NCBI RefSeq assembly: GCF_040718835.1
Contig: NZ_JBFEFG010000280.1
Location: forward strand, 248,001-312,000
DNA from: Bremerella sp. JC817
GTDB taxonomy: Bacteria > Planctomycetota > Planctomycetia > Pirellulales > Pirellulaceae
Length of the DNA: 64,000 bases
Direction: 5' to 3'
The notes below the pieces were generated by a model. The model was not told the DNA's origin. It saw only the letters and a list, made by a program, of their open reading frames with translations, and ran no database searches. Of the stretch, positions 8,540-17,999 are shown piece after piece. Within the stretch, counting starts at the first letter, position 1. Each line of letters starts with the position of its first letter. The translations under genes and the position numbers were made by a program.

Positions 8540-9572
8540 CGTCGATCTCTTCGTGCCCATTCGCCGTACCAAGGGAGCCCCACACGCCAAAGGGACTCGC
8601 CCGTTGCTCAACCTCTGGGGCAGCCTTGTCCATCTCGAGCGGTGCTGCCCCAAGGTCTCCGCAATCGATCCGTTCCCAAATCATTTGGACTGAAGCATCC
8701 CCCAGCAGCACCTGACATCCTCCAGGGTGATGACTTCCCGCCGAGTAAATGCCGTCGACTGCTTCTATTCCACCGACGGCGCAACTGGGACTGTTCGGAG
8801 GCAAGATCGTATTCACCAGCCCAGGTCCCGCCGCACCATCGGCCCAGTTGTATCCGCGGCCATAGGTATGTAGCGAGACGTCGTTGCGATAATAGCGATT
8901 GCTCGCATCGACCAGTTGCTGACAGATGCCGACGTCGTCCAAGACATTGCGAGGGAGATTCACCGCGATCTGACCGATTGTGCGACGACCGTCGGGCGGC
9001 CTGATCTCCGACATGAAAATCGTTTGCGAGAGACCATCGCCGATCTCATCAAGACGCGTGCTAAGACCTGGCGCAAAGGCACCCCGGGCTTGTGGCAGGT
9101 AGTGGATATCGCTGGCGACATCGCCAATGCAAAACGCGTAACTTGTCCAGCGATAGTCACGATCGACTACGGTATCGGCTGCTGTCGGACAACGAAATAA
9201 CTGCACCTCGGCCTGCCAAGGTGGATAATTCAAGTCCCACGGTGCGGGACCTCCGGGAGGCTCGCCTTGCATGATTTGATCGAAGAGCCTGGTCTCTTCC
9301 AGATAGGGTAGCAAGGCAACGAGACCGTTCAGGCGATTCTCGTTGCCGCCGGCTCCCGTCCCTCCGACCGCCTGTGGCAGCACACCGTGGGCATCGTGAT
9401 AGATGTGCATCGCCAGACCCAATTGCTTGAGATGCATTTGACACGCCATGCGTCTTGCGGCCGCCCGACCTCCGGTTCTACCGAAGGGAAGCAAGCAGAA
9501 GGAGAGGGCCATGATGATAAACATCACGGCGAACAACTCTTTGATCGTGAATCCGTGCGAATCGTTTCTCAT
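8529..9572 (-). CDS. DUF1559 pilin-like protein with atypical signal (first of trio)
   Basis: 347 residues. The leader is MRNDSHG followed by FTIKELFAVMFIIMALSFCL: Glu5 is kept, but the usual LVVIAIIGVLIALLLPA sequence is replaced. Core motif [21 protein letters not shown] is present, and the C-terminus has SHHPGGCQVLLGDAS, where DGS has become DAS. The start overlaps the end of the DUF2306 gene by 4 bases (ATGA). Together the four genes form one tightly coupled operon. Confidence 0.86.
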   Translation of the reverse strand: MRNDSHGFTIKELFAVMFIIMALSFCLLPFGRTGGRAAARRMACQMHLKQLGLAMHIYHDAHGVLPQAVGGTGAGGNENRLNGLVALLPYLEETRLFDQIMQGEPPGGPAPWDLNYPPWQAEVQLFRCPTAADTVVDRDYRWTSYAFCIGDVASDIHYLPQARGAFAPGLSTRLDEIGDGLSQTIFMSEIRPPDGRRTIGQIAVNLPRNVLDDVGICQQLVDASNRYYRNDVSLHTYGRGYNWADGAAGPGLVNTILPPNSPSCAVGGIEAVDGIYSAGSHHPGGCQVLLGDASVQMIWERIDCGDLGAAPLEMDKAAPEVEQRASPFGVWGSLGTANGHEEIDDDF

Positions 9573-10345
9573 GGCGATCCCTCGGCGGCTGTCGGTTCCG
9601 ATACCAGACGTGAGGCCTTGCGATACCTTCGTATTTCAAAGAGCGCTAACGGAACAATCCAGCTCAGCCAGGCATTGATTTGATAGCCGACAATCGTTTC
9701 GGTGTCGGTCACAATCGTCAGCCCTGCCACAATTCGGAAGAGCAACGGAGCGATCAACAAAATAAAGCAGTACGTCGCCCAGCGCTGATGCGATAGAAAG
9801 TCTCTTCGCATCGCGTAGCGGGCAGCGACGACGATGGTGATGCCAGTGGCAACCGCTTGGGTCGCGAACCCCCAACCGGCAAGTGGTCCGGAGAAGGACC
9901 AGATCGACATGACGATGCCACTGGGAACGACCAGCCCCAAGACCAATCCCAATTGCACTTTGCCCAGCCTGCGATGGAGCGTCGCGTGCGTTCGCCACTT
10001 GCCGCTCAGCATCAGATAGGTGGCGATCAACAGGGCGATCGGCGAGGCGATGATGTGGGTATAGAAGGCCGGCGGATAGGCTCCCTGAAAGGTTGCTTCT
10101 CGCCCTAGCAGAAACACCGCCTCGAAGTTCGGCGGGAAATAGTTTCGATACTCGGTGACCATCGAAACCAACACCTTCGCCATCAAAACCGCCACGGCGA
10201 TCATCGCGACGGTTTTCAGTTTGGCAAATCGGCTTTGATGTGTGTGCGACTTCACAACCAGGCGGCCGAGTACCGCATCCCTGAGTATCTTCTGGATTAG
10301 ATCGAAGACGAGCAGGGGTATGGCCGGCGACCTTGGCGGCTTCAC
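9569..10345 (-). CDS. DUF2306-type multi-helix membrane protein
   Basis: 258 residues with a GTG start, best assigned to the DUF2306 family by the layout of helices and the central FYTHIIASPIALLIATYLML...HRRLGKVQLGLVL pattern. About seven hydrophobic segments are predicted from composition, with conserved His residues (THII, HRRLG, HQRWATY) in loops near the membrane. Biochemical role unknown. It is the first gene of the operon with three DUF1559 proteins, which suggests a membrane partner for them. The exact start is uncertain because the first 35 residues are not typical. Confidence 0.7.
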   Translation of the reverse strand: MKPPRSPAIPLLVFDLIQKILRDAVLGRLVVKSHTHQSRFAKLKTVAMIAVAVLMAKVLVSMVTEYRNYFPPNFEAVFLLGREATFQGAYPPAFYTHIIASPIALLIATYLMLSGKWRTHATLHRRLGKVQLGLVLGLVVPSGIVMSIWSFSGPLAGWGFATQAVATGITIVVAARYAMRRDFLSHQRWATYCFILLIAPLLFRIVAGLTIVTDTETIVGYQINAWLSWIVPLALFEIRRYRKASRLVSEPTAAEGSP

Positions 10346-10402
10346 ACCCCACTACAGAGCGTACCCCAGGTCGCCGAAGAAGTCGACTACATTGCGGTTC
10401 AA

Positions 10403-11590
10403 CTAGTCGATTGGTGCCCCATAGATCTGCTTGCACAGCTCTTTGGTCAGCAGGTTGGCGGCACCTTCGCCACTGGGCGTGTTCTGCAGATTGGTCAGCA
10501 CGATCAAGGTCATTCCGGTCTGAGGATCGAATCCCATGAACGACTGATACCCTGGCAGCGAACCATCGTGCCCCAGCAGCGGACCGAACTTGGCGATCCC
10601 CAGGCCATAGGCCGTTGCTTCTGGCTGCATCGGATTGTTCGGCTTGAAGCTGTCGAGGCGAATGTTGTGCCAGGCTTCGTCCAGCAGGCCGCCAGCAACC
10701 ATCGCTTCGACATAGGTGGCCAGGTCTTCCGCCGTCGAAACAGCGCCACCAGCCGCCCAGGCCCACGATGGGTTTCCGTTGGTCACATCAGTCGGCAGCA
10801 GCTTGCCTTCGACTGCCAGCTTCTGCTGATCTTTCGGCAAGGCGAGATCGTCCAGCGTCGACTCGTTGGTCCCGAAAAGATAGCCGTGAGCATACGGCGA
10901 CGGCATCTTCCAATCGGTTGCCGTTGGCATCGAAGTATGCTTCATGGCAAGCGGCGTGAAGATTCGCTGCTGGAAAGCTTCTTCCAGCGACATACCGGTC
11001 AGGCGTTCGATGATCACCCCGAGCATGATGTAGTTGGTGTTCGAGTAGTTGAACTCGGCCCCTGGCTTGAAGAGGGGCTTCTGCTCGATGCCAAGCTGAA
11101 TCAGCTCTGCCGTCGTGAAGCCTTTTTGCGGCTGTTGATCAAGCTGGCGATTCACCGACTTCAGGTCGCTGTAGGTCGGGATTCCACTTCGCATCGCGAG
11201 CAAATCAGCGATGGTAATCTGATCGCCTTGCGGGACATTGTCGAAGAATTTCGAGACCGTGTCGGTCAGCTTCAACTTGCCTTCTTGAATCAGTTGCAGC
11301 ACCACCGTGCCAGTCATCGTTTTGGTGTTCGATCCGATGCGAAACGCCATGTCGGTCGTCACTGGCTGACCGGTCTTCAGATCGGCGACGCCAAATGCCT
11401 GAAGCCATTGGTCATTCCCTTTGCGAAGCAGCACGACCGCTCCAGGGATCGCGTTATCTTGCATCAGCTTTTCGACGGTCGACGCCATCTTCTCGCGATC
11501 GCCAATCCCCTCGGCGGAACTAATTTCCGAGAAGGTCATGGCGAACAGCAATACCAGGGCCACAATAGTAAGGGGTTTGCAAATTTTCAC
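10403..11590 (-). CDS. Secreted serine hydrolase, beta-lactamase class C / DD-peptidase family
   Basis: 395 residues, GTG start with AGGAAGAAG upstream. Signal peptide residues 1-26 (ending ISSA). Class C active-site motifs are present: SNTK (Ser87, Lys90), YSN (Tyr181-Asn183) and, near the C-terminus, HDG in place of KTG. The HxG variant is usual for esterase/D-aminopeptidase-like members (Pfam Beta-lactamase), so it is more likely a peptidase or esterase than an antibiotic-inactivating enzyme. It stands alone, about 60 bases before the DUF2306 operon on the same strand. Confidence 0.88.
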   Translation of the reverse strand: MKICKPLTIVALVLLFAMTFSEISSAEGIGDREKMASTVEKLMQDNAIPGAVVLLRKGNDQWLQAFGVADLKTGQPVTTDMAFRIGSNTKTMTGTVVLQLIQEGKLKLTDTVSKFFDNVPQGDQITIADLLAMRSGIPTYSDLKSVNRQLDQQPQKGFTTAELIQLGIEQKPLFKPGAEFNYSNTNYIMLGVIIERLTGMSLEEAFQQRIFTPLAMKHTSMPTATDWKMPSPYAHGYLFGTNESTLDDLALPKDQQKLAVEGKLLPTDVTNGNPSWAWAAGGAVSTAEDLATYVEAMVAGGLLDEAWHNIRLDSFKPNNPMQPEATAYGLGIAKFGPLLGHDGSLPGYQSFMGFDPQTGMTLIVLTNLQNTPSGEGAANLLTKELCKQIYGAPID

Positions 11591-11795
11591 TTGGCTTCTT
11601 CCTAAAGCAGGGTTGTTGTGTGGTTGTTTCCGAAATATAGGTCACACAGTCCACCTGCCAATGCTACCGCTCATATCGCGCAAGGGTCCTGATCGAATCG
11701 AATCTCCGGAAAATTGGCATTGCGATGGCGACAAATTCCGATTGCCGATAGTCTACGCCAATAGACATGTTCCCCCCCATTTCAGGAGACTTCCG

Positions 11796-12443
11796 ATGCC
11801 TTCCATCGTTTCTCGATATGTCGCATTGCTGGCGATTCTGCTCGGTGCCCCAAATTTGGTCTTCGCTGGGGAAGAGCAATCGTCTGCTCCGATGAAAGTC
11901 GCGTTCGAGCTGGGCCATTCAGGGAAAAAGAACCAAGAGCTGCTCAAGCGGATTCGTAGCGAGGAAACCAAGATTCAGTTCATCGATACGCCACTGGAAG
12001 AAGTCGTGCACTACCTGAAGCAACTTCATCACACGGAAGTTCAGATCGACCAACATGCGTTGGCGCAAGCCGAACTGAAAATCGACCTGCCGATCACATT
12101 GAATGTGGAAGGGGTTGACCTGGAAGATGGCCTGAATGTTCTGTGTGCCCGAAATAAGCTGGGCTGGTACATCGAGAACGAGATGATCTTTATCACGTCG
12201 GCCCAAGCCGAAGCATCCCACATGACCGTTCGGGTCTATGCGAACCCAGATGGAATCCTGGACGAAGAAGAATTGACGCTGGCGATCACCGGCACCATTC
12301 AACCCGATAGCTGGTCGGACTCGCGGCAGGGAGGTAGCATCCGTGCTGTTCCCTCTGGCAACTTCATCCTGGTGCGCCAAAACCGCTTAGCTCACGAGCA
12401 GATCGAATCGCTGATCCGACTGCTAAGTGGGATCGAAGACTAG
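11796..12443 (+). CDS. Secreted protein with an STN/secretin-short-domain-like region
   Basis: 215 residues from ATG 11796, which has a strong AGGAGA site 8 bases upstream; the longer open frame upstream runs over the neighbouring promoter and is rejected. Signal peptide residues 1-22 (ending VFAGEE). Residues about 45-130 (IQFIDTPLEEVVHYLKQLH, VEGVDLEDGLNVLC, WYIENEMIFIT) follow the beta-alpha-beta pattern of the short N-terminal domain of secretins and TonB receptors, often found in planctomycete secreted proteins. The rest is unassigned. A terminator follows at once. Confidence 0.75.
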   Translation: MPSIVSRYVALLAILLGAPNLVFAGEEQSSAPMKVAFELGHSGKKNQELLKRIRSEETKIQFIDTPLEEVVHYLKQLHHTEVQIDQHALAQAELKIDLPITLNVEGVDLEDGLNVLCARNKLGWYIENEMIFITSAQAEASHMTVRVYANPDGILDEEELTLAITGTIQPDSWSDSRQGGSIRAVPSGNFILVRQNRLAHEQIESLIRLLSGIED

Positions 12444-12458
12444 AGCGTCCCACTTGGA

Positions 12459-12498
12459 ATGCCATGCCCGCGATCGGCCGGGCGTGGCATGATTTTTT
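12459..12498 (+). terminator. Rho-independent terminator
   Basis: ATGCCATGCCCG pairs with CGGGCGTGGCAT (one G-U pair) and is followed by six T, just after the secreted STN-like gene. The opposite strand has no T run on its 3' side, so it serves the plus strand only. Confidence 0.85.
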
Positions 12499-12516
12499 CC
12501 AATGTCTGCCTCAGGC

Positions 12517-14001
12517 CTAGTGCCCGATCATCTGCTTGTCGGCATCGGGCTTGTCGTGGATGGCGAAGCGATTGACCATGTGGGCGGAAGCTTCGTTCAG
12601 CCCGATCAACTCGACTTCGACTTCCTGCTGGCGATACTTCACGATCACGCGGTCGAGCGCACCAATCGCGGTGATATCCCAAAAGTGAGCATCGGTCACA
12701 TCGATGTTCACTTTCTTCAGCTTCTCTTGATAGTCGAACGACTGGATGAATCGATCCGCCGAAGCAAAGAATACCTGGCCAGTCACGCTGTAGGTCTTGC
12801 CATCCGCTTCTTCATGCGGCACACCTTCGACCACCAGAATCTGGCCGACCTTGTGGGCAAAGAAGAAGCCGGAAAGCAGCACACCGACCAGCACCCCTTG
12901 GGCCAGATCGTGCGTCAGGACCACCACCAGCACCGTGCTGACCATCACCGCGCTAGAGCTCTTCGGATGCAGCACCAGGTTTTTGAGCGACTCCCATTTG
13001 AAGGTGCCGATCGAGACCATGATCATCACCGAAACGAGGGCGGCCATTGGGATCATCGAAACGTACTTGCCGAGGAACACGATCAAGATCAGCAGGAAGA
13101 CGCCAGCACAGAGTGTCGACAATCGTCCGCGACCGCCCGACTTCACGTTGATGACCGACTGGCCGATCATGGCACAGCCCGCCATACCACCGAGGAAACC
13201 AGCAACGATGTTCGAGCAGCCTTGGCCGACACACTCTTGGTTCTTATTGCTTTGCGTGTCGGTCATCTCGTCGACGATCGAAGCGGTCATCAGCGATTCC
13301 AGCAAACCGACCACGGCCAGAGTGACCGAAACCGGGAAGATGATTTGCAGCGTTTCAAATGTCCAAGGAATCTCCGGGAGCATAAAGACCGGCAAGCTGT
13401 CCGGCAGGTGTCCCATGTCGCCGACCGTTCGGATCTGAAAACCGAACGCGACCGAAATGGCCGTCAGCACGCTGATCGCGATCAGAGGAGAGGGAATCGC
13501 TTTGGTCAGGTAAGGAAACAGGTAGATAATCGCGAGACCACCTGCCACCATCGGATAGACCACCCACGGCACGTTGATCAGTTCCGGCAACTGCGCCATG
13601 AAGATCAAGATGGCCAACGCATTCACGAAGCCGGTGATCACCGACTTCGAGACGAATCGCATCAGCACGCCCAACTGGAAATAGCCGGCAGCGATCTGCA
13701 GGATGCCGGTCAGGATCGAAGCGGCCAGCAGGTACTGCAGGCCATGCTCTTTCACCAGCGTGACCATCACCAGGGCCATCGCCCCGGTTGCCGCCGAGAT
13801 CATGCCAGGTCGACCGCCGACAATGGCTGAGATCGTCGCGATACAAAACGAAGCATATAGCCCGACCTTCGGATCAACACCGGCGATGATCGAAAAGGCA
13901 ATCGCTTCGGGAATCAGAGCCAGGGCCACGACCAGGCCGGCCAGCAGGTCTTTCGGTACGTTGGCGAACCATTGGTTGCGCAGGGTATCGATTGGTTTCA
14001 T
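12517..14001 (-). CDS. SulP-family anion transporter with STAS domain
   Basis: 494 residues. Inner-membrane carrier of the SLC26/SulP family (sulfate or bicarbonate transport, usually coupled to Na+ or H+). The first transmembrane block contains the family signature [27 protein letters not shown], then [17 protein letters not shown], with about 10-14 hydrophobic helices. A cytoplasmic STAS domain occupies about residues 395-490 ([23 protein letters not shown]). The substrate cannot be read from sequence; a BicA-like bicarbonate role is one option. Monocistronic, and convergent with the preceding gene's terminator. Confidence 0.9.
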   Translation of the reverse strand: MKPIDTLRNQWFANVPKDLLAGLVVALALIPEAIAFSIIAGVDPKVGLYASFCIATISAIVGGRPGMISAATGAMALVMVTLVKEHGLQYLLAASILTGILQIAAGYFQLGVLMRFVSKSVITGFVNALAILIFMAQLPELINVPWVVYPMVAGGLAIIYLFPYLTKAIPSPLIAISVLTAISVAFGFQIRTVGDMGHLPDSLPVFMLPEIPWTFETLQIIFPVSVTLAVVGLLESLMTASIVDEMTDTQSNKNQECVGQGCSNIVAGFLGGMAGCAMIGQSVINVKSGGRGRLSTLCAGVFLLILIVFLGKYVSMIPMAALVSVMIMVSIGTFKWESLKNLVLHPKSSSAVMVSTVLVVVLTHDLAQGVLVGVLLSGFFFAHKVGQILVVEGVPHEEADGKTYSVTGQVFFASADRFIQSFDYQEKLKKVNIDVTDAHFWDITAIGALDRVIVKYRQQEVEVELIGLNEASAHMVNRFAIHDKPDADKQMIGH

Positions 14002-14365
14002 CGTGGGAAATTTCCAGCAAGGCAGAGGGAGGGACTTCGCCGAAATAGCTCCGGCTCAGGTGCCGCTAAACAGGTAAAAACAAAGTGCAGTACAGCGGAT
14101 TCAAGAATGCTCGCACAAAGCCTTGTGGGGCAGCCGTTCACCTAAACGGGGCCACGAAGGGGACGAACTTCACGCTGAGAGAAATAAACTACACCGGTCT
14201 AACTACCATTACGGGGCACATTTATGGATCTTATGGCAGCGATTGTACTACAAGCCATTTCAGCCCGATAGTTCTAAAATCGGCCAAATGGATTCCAGAT
14301 CTGCCCCGCCGAGAGCCTGGCCGCCGCGTAACCGCCAGCAGGCACATGAGTTAAATCAGGTTGGC
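14002..14365. other. 364-base region without a supported gene
   Basis: Upstream of the leftward SulP gene and downstream of a leftward small gene. A plus-strand open frame here (about 14085-14354) has no recognisable content and no ribosome site. It presumably carries the SulP promoter, but I see no clear -35/-10 pair or strong repeat. Confidence 0.4.
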
Positions 14366-14710
14366 CTAGTGCTGCGAATTGATCGTCGAGGCCTGACCGC
14401 AGGCAACCGGTTCGCCTTGGCGAATGTAGCCCCACTCGCCCACCCCATCGGTTTCAAAGCGAACGAACATGTCGTCGAGCCGATGCGAACGGATGCGGAG
14501 CGATCGGGTATCTTCCGACAGTTCGACCTGACTTTCGCCCAGGTCGCGACGATCGAGCAAACCGACCACGTTGGGATCTTCCAGCAACTCGGCATCGTCC
14601 GGGACAATCGAGAACATGCAGTCCCCTTCGATATCCCCAGGCGGAATGGCACACAGAATGAACCCGATGTGTTGGGCACCATCGAGTGTTTGCAGAACAA
14701 TGGCTTTCAT
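14366..14710 (-). CDS. Small unknown soluble protein
   Basis: 114 residues starting MKAIVLQTLDG, rich in Asp and Glu with alternating beta-like segments, no signal peptide and no membrane helix. It was chosen over the overlapping frame at 14356-14700 because its composition is normal for a soluble protein, while the other is Ser/Arg/Cys-rich. No family recognised. It is divergent from the M28 peptidase gene. Confidence 0.55.
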   Translation of the reverse strand: MKAIVLQTLDGAQHIGFILCAIPPGDIEGDCMFSIVPDDAELLEDPNVVGLLDRRDLGESQVELSEDTRSLRIRSHRLDDMFVRFETDGVGEWGYIRQGEPVACGQASTINSQH

Positions 14711-14838
14711 GGCAGGCTGGTTGAGCTTGAGAAGAGGGCCCCTGAGTCTTTTCCTAGGGACGATTCTAATTCAAACCTTGCCAACCGCGCGCTCGATTTT
14801 TCTATAATTGCGCGGACTCCCTTCTCACCCATCCACGG

Positions 14839-15729
14839 ATGCACATGACTTTCGATCAACTTACGATCCGCCCCAAACTGGAACAGCACGTCGACCGCCT
14901 GGCAGGCCAGATCGGTCCGAGAATTCTCGCCAAGCCAGAAACCATCGCGGCGACGCTCGAATACATCCAGACGCAGTGGCAAGAGATGGGGCACGACGTT
15001 CGCGAAGAACCTTACGAATCGGTCGATGGCCCGGCGATGAACCTGGTGGTCGAAATCCCTGGAAGCGAGCCCTCGAAAGAGGTCGTAGTCTTGGGAGCAC
15101 ACTACGACACGGTCGCGACCACCCCCGGTGCGGACGACAACGCCTCGGCGGTTGCGGTATTGTTGGAAGTGAGTCGTCAGCTGAAAGAACATACGCCGCG
15201 CAAGACGTTGCGTTTTGTGGCGTTTGCCTGTGAAGAAGCTCCTTACATGAGCCTCGACTCGATGGGCAGCCAGTACCATGCAAGGGAAGCGAAGAAACGC
15301 AACGAGAAGATCGTGATGCTATGCCTGGAGATGGTGGGTTACTTCCGCGACGAACCGAACTCGCAGCAGGTGCCAGTCACGATTCCGAAGTTTCTGCATG
15401 GGCTGTTCCCGAAGCGAGGCAACTTCCTGGCGGCGGTTGGCAACCTGAATTCGATGCAACTCTCGTGGGCGTTTCGGCGCGGCTTCAAACGTGGCACCCA
15501 GCAGCGACTGTTTTCGATTTGCCTGCCAGAGAAGATCAAAGAGATTCGCCGCAGCGACAACAGTTCGTTCTGGGACCAAGGCTACCCGGCGCTAATGCTG
15601 ACTGACACCAGCTTCCTGCGCAATCCGAACTATCACCAGCCTACCGATACGCCTGACACGCTCGACTTCGAGGCGATGACGCACGTCGCCCAGGGAGTGG
15701 CGAGTGCCATGAAGTATCTGGGGCGTTAG
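14839..15729 (+). CDS. M28-family zinc aminopeptidase-like protein
   Basis: 296 residues. The peptidase core shows the expected metal-site motifs: AHYD (His88, Asp90), GADDNAS (Asp99/100), CEE (Glu132/133), a later CLEM Glu, and a C-terminal NYHQPTDTPDTLD with the last zinc-ligand His. No signal peptide is visible, unlike many secreted M28 enzymes, so it may be cytoplasmic. The start may be ATG 14839 or Met3 at 14845; neither has a strong ribosome site. It is convergent with a DUF4259 gene 9 bases away. Confidence 0.88.
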   Translation: MHMTFDQLTIRPKLEQHVDRLAGQIGPRILAKPETIAATLEYIQTQWQEMGHDVREEPYESVDGPAMNLVVEIPGSEPSKEVVVLGAHYDTVATTPGADDNASAVAVLLEVSRQLKEHTPRKTLRFVAFACEEAPYMSLDSMGSQYHAREAKKRNEKIVMLCLEMVGYFRDEPNSQQVPVTIPKFLHGLFPKRGNFLAAVGNLNSMQLSWAFRRGFKRGTQQRLFSICLPEKIKEIRRSDNSSFWDQGYPALMLTDTSFLRNPNYHQPTDTPDTLDFEAMTHVAQGVASAMKYLGR

Positions 15730-15738
15730 ACGGAACCG

Positions 15739-16149
15739 CTAAGCAATGCGGCGCGAGACATCTTCGACCGTAGCCAACCAAAGCGAAAGCTGATCGCCCT
15801 CAGCCCAAAGCTGCTTCAGTTCAGAGTCGTCCGATACCACTCTCTCGAGTGCGACTTGAGCAACCGGAACCAGCGTGTCGGTTGCCAGGTGGGAATGCGA
15901 TTGAACCCAATTGGCCAACGCATCCATCGAAGCTTCGTGCAGACCTGGGCGACCTCGTAAATGTGCGAGTGCTTCGCATGCGGCCAGCATCTGCGATCCG
16001 TCGCTGGCATCGATGGTCTCCCCCTCCGGGACATTGGCAACAACCGACAGCGACTCTTCGATCAACGCCAGATCGTCGCTGCGCAGCAACCGATCCTGCC
16101 AATCACAGGCCGCGTCATTATCAAAGATTTCGTGTCCCCAAGCGCCCAT
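15739..16149 (-). CDS. DUF4259-family protein
   Basis: 136 residues. The N-terminus MGAWGHEIFDNDAACDW is the hallmark of the DUF4259 family (MGAWGxGxFDNDxAxDW). The remainder is helical, with no catalytic motif I can name. Small, soluble and probably cytoplasmic. Family function unknown. Confidence 0.85.
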   Translation of the reverse strand: MGAWGHEIFDNDAACDWQDRLLRSDDLALIEESLSVVANVPEGETIDASDGSQMLAACEALAHLRGRPGLHEASMDALANWVQSHSHLATDTLVPVAQVALERVVSDDSELKQLWAEGDQLSLWLATVEDVSRRIA

Positions 16150-16365
16150 CGAAGCTGCGTCTCCATACGAGATTGAAAGTCTTGGGGACCAAAATACGAT
16201 TTTGCGTCCAACTCCTCAATCCGGGTAAGAAGTTCAACAAAACAGATTCGCCATTCACAAAGACTTTGCAAACAGTTCGGACAGTTTTTGATAGCTATTC
16301 TTTGATGGGGGGCGAGGCTATCTACGGAATATTCCAAACAGCCCATTAGTGGTAAACCGTTGAAT

Positions 16366-17757
16366 TTATCGATCACTGACCGGCTGACTCCAGTCGGGAC
16401 CATCGGCCATCACACTGTCGTTAATCTCCAACATCTTTGATTTCAATTGCGAAACCAGTTGAGGCTTTTCCGCCGCCAGATTGTGCTTCTGTTGCGGATC
16501 AACAGAAAGATCGTAGAGCTGGAAGTTCTTGTAAGTCCCTGCTTTTATGCGAGGAATCCAGGCTTCCTGGAACATGTTGTCGCTACTCATTTCGTAGTTC
16601 CGTTCGGCGACCAGGCTGTAGTTGCCGTCGCGCATCGCCACGATCGGACGCGACCGTTGCAGATGCCAGAACAAAGGTTGATGCCGAGTGAACTCGCCGT
16701 GGCCACGCACCAGTAATGGGGCCAGGTCGCTGCCATCCAAGTGGCGACCCTCTGGCGGGGTAATCGCAAGCAAGCCGCAAATCGTTGGAAAAATATCAAC
16801 GATTCCTGCCGGAATATTTCCTGAGATTTCTTTTCCTGCCTCGATCTTGCCCGGCCAATAGAAGATCCCTGGGACGCGGATGCCACCTTCCCAGTTCACA
16901 CCCTTCTTGCCGCGCAGGCCACCGGTTCGATCGTCTCGATAGCTGCCGTTGTCCGAGGCGTAGATGATCAACGTGTTCTCTGGCTTGTCGATCTCGTGCA
17001 GTTTCTTCACCAGGCGAGCGATCGCGCGGTCGGTGTTGTCGATCGTGCCGGAGTAGATCGCTCCGTTGTCTTTTAATTCGCCGTAGTCCGAAACGATTTC
17101 GTCCGGCGCGGCAATCGGCGCATGCGGTTCATGGAACCAGACATTCAAGAAGAAAGGCTTCTTCGCATCGCGACTGTTTTCCAGCCAATCGATCGCCTCG
17201 TCGACGACGATCTGGCACGAGTATCCTTCGAGTTCGCCCAGCGGCTTGCCATTGCGGATGAAGTTGTTCGGGTTGCGATGACTTGGAATGGCGTTCTTCA
17301 CCGTCGCAAACCAATAGTCGAATCCATGCTGATCGGGCGTCGGCTTATCGAGCTTCGGGGTTGGCATCCCCAGGTGCCACTTGCCGATGTGCGCGGTCGC
17401 GTACCCTTCGTTCTTGAGAAGCTCGGCCAAGGTGTTTTCGCGGAGCAGCAAATGCGAACGCTGCGGACCATCTTCGATCCAACTGTAAACGCCGGCACGA
17501 ATGTGATGGCGTCCGGTGAGCAACGTGGCCCGCGTCGGCGAACAAACCGCACATCCGGCATAAAAGTCATGGAACCGCGTTCCACCAGCTGCCAGGGCAT
17601 CGATCGCAGGCGTTTTGACCGGGCCGCCGTAGCATCCCACGTCCTGGTATCCCAGATCATCCGCCAGCAGCATCACGATATTGGGGCGGTCGGCTGCCTG
17701 GGTCACGCCGGCCAGCAGGGCGATCGCCAGCGCAACGATGGGTGAGACGCATTTCAT
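16366..17757 (-). CDS. Secreted formylglycine sulfatase
   Basis: 463 residues with a signal peptide (1-21, ending TQAA). Sulfatase active site: Asp33-Asp34 in LLADDLG bind Ca2+, and Cys72-Ser-Pro-Thr-Arg76 is the C-x-P-x-R site whose Cys is oxidised to formylglycine by a separate maturase. HEPH and a later DNGS supply further metal and sulfate ligands. Length and motif order fit family S1 arylsulfatases or polysaccharide sulfatases, abundant in marine planctomycetes. It is divergent from the PQQ dehydrogenase fusion across an inverted repeat. Substrate unknown. Confidence 0.93.
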   Translation of the reverse strand: MKCVSPIVALAIALLAGVTQAADRPNIVMLLADDLGYQDVGCYGGPVKTPAIDALAAGGTRFHDFYAGCAVCSPTRATLLTGRHHIRAGVYSWIEDGPQRSHLLLRENTLAELLKNEGYATAHIGKWHLGMPTPKLDKPTPDQHGFDYWFATVKNAIPSHRNPNNFIRNGKPLGELEGYSCQIVVDEAIDWLENSRDAKKPFFLNVWFHEPHAPIAAPDEIVSDYGELKDNGAIYSGTIDNTDRAIARLVKKLHEIDKPENTLIIYASDNGSYRDDRTGGLRGKKGVNWEGGIRVPGIFYWPGKIEAGKEISGNIPAGIVDIFPTICGLLAITPPEGRHLDGSDLAPLLVRGHGEFTRHQPLFWHLQRSRPIVAMRDGNYSLVAERNYEMSSDNMFQEAWIPRIKAGTYKNFQLYDLSVDPQQKHNLAAEKPQLVSQLKSKMLEINDSVMADGPDWSQPVSDR

Positions 17758-17887
17758 TTCGTAACCTTTGGACGATTGGGGCTATAGGTAAGGTGAGGTC
17801 CTTGCCAGATCCGTACGCTTCGCAGCGATCCACTCGAAGTAGGTAGACTCTAGCCTCCTCGCCAACTATGTTGAAGCGAACGCTGAG

Positions 17888-17923
17888 GGAAGTCAAAAGG
17901 ATTTGCCATTCGCTTTGACTTCC
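17888..17923. repeat. 10-bp inverted repeat between divergent genes
   Basis: GGAAGTCAAA (17888-17897) and TTTGACTTCC (17914-17923) are perfect inverted copies 16 bases apart, in the 242-base space between sulfatase and PQQ dehydrogenase. Each arm reads outward as TTGACT, like a -35 element, though no good -10 lies at the right distance on either strand. It may be an operator or paired -35 elements. Confidence 0.55.
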
Positions 17924-17999
17924 GGCAGTGCCCACCTCATACCCCACCGATTCCAGACCTCCCCTGGTTTTCCCATCTGTGCCTTTTCAGGAACATGCT

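Noticed and set aside
10403..11590. Antibiotic-resistance beta-lactamase
   Set aside because: The third motif is HDG rather than KTG, pointing to an esterase or peptidase-like member of the class C fold.
14085..14354. Plus-strand open frame of 89 codons
   Set aside because: No ribosome site, no recognisable content, and it lies in the probable upstream region of the SulP gene.
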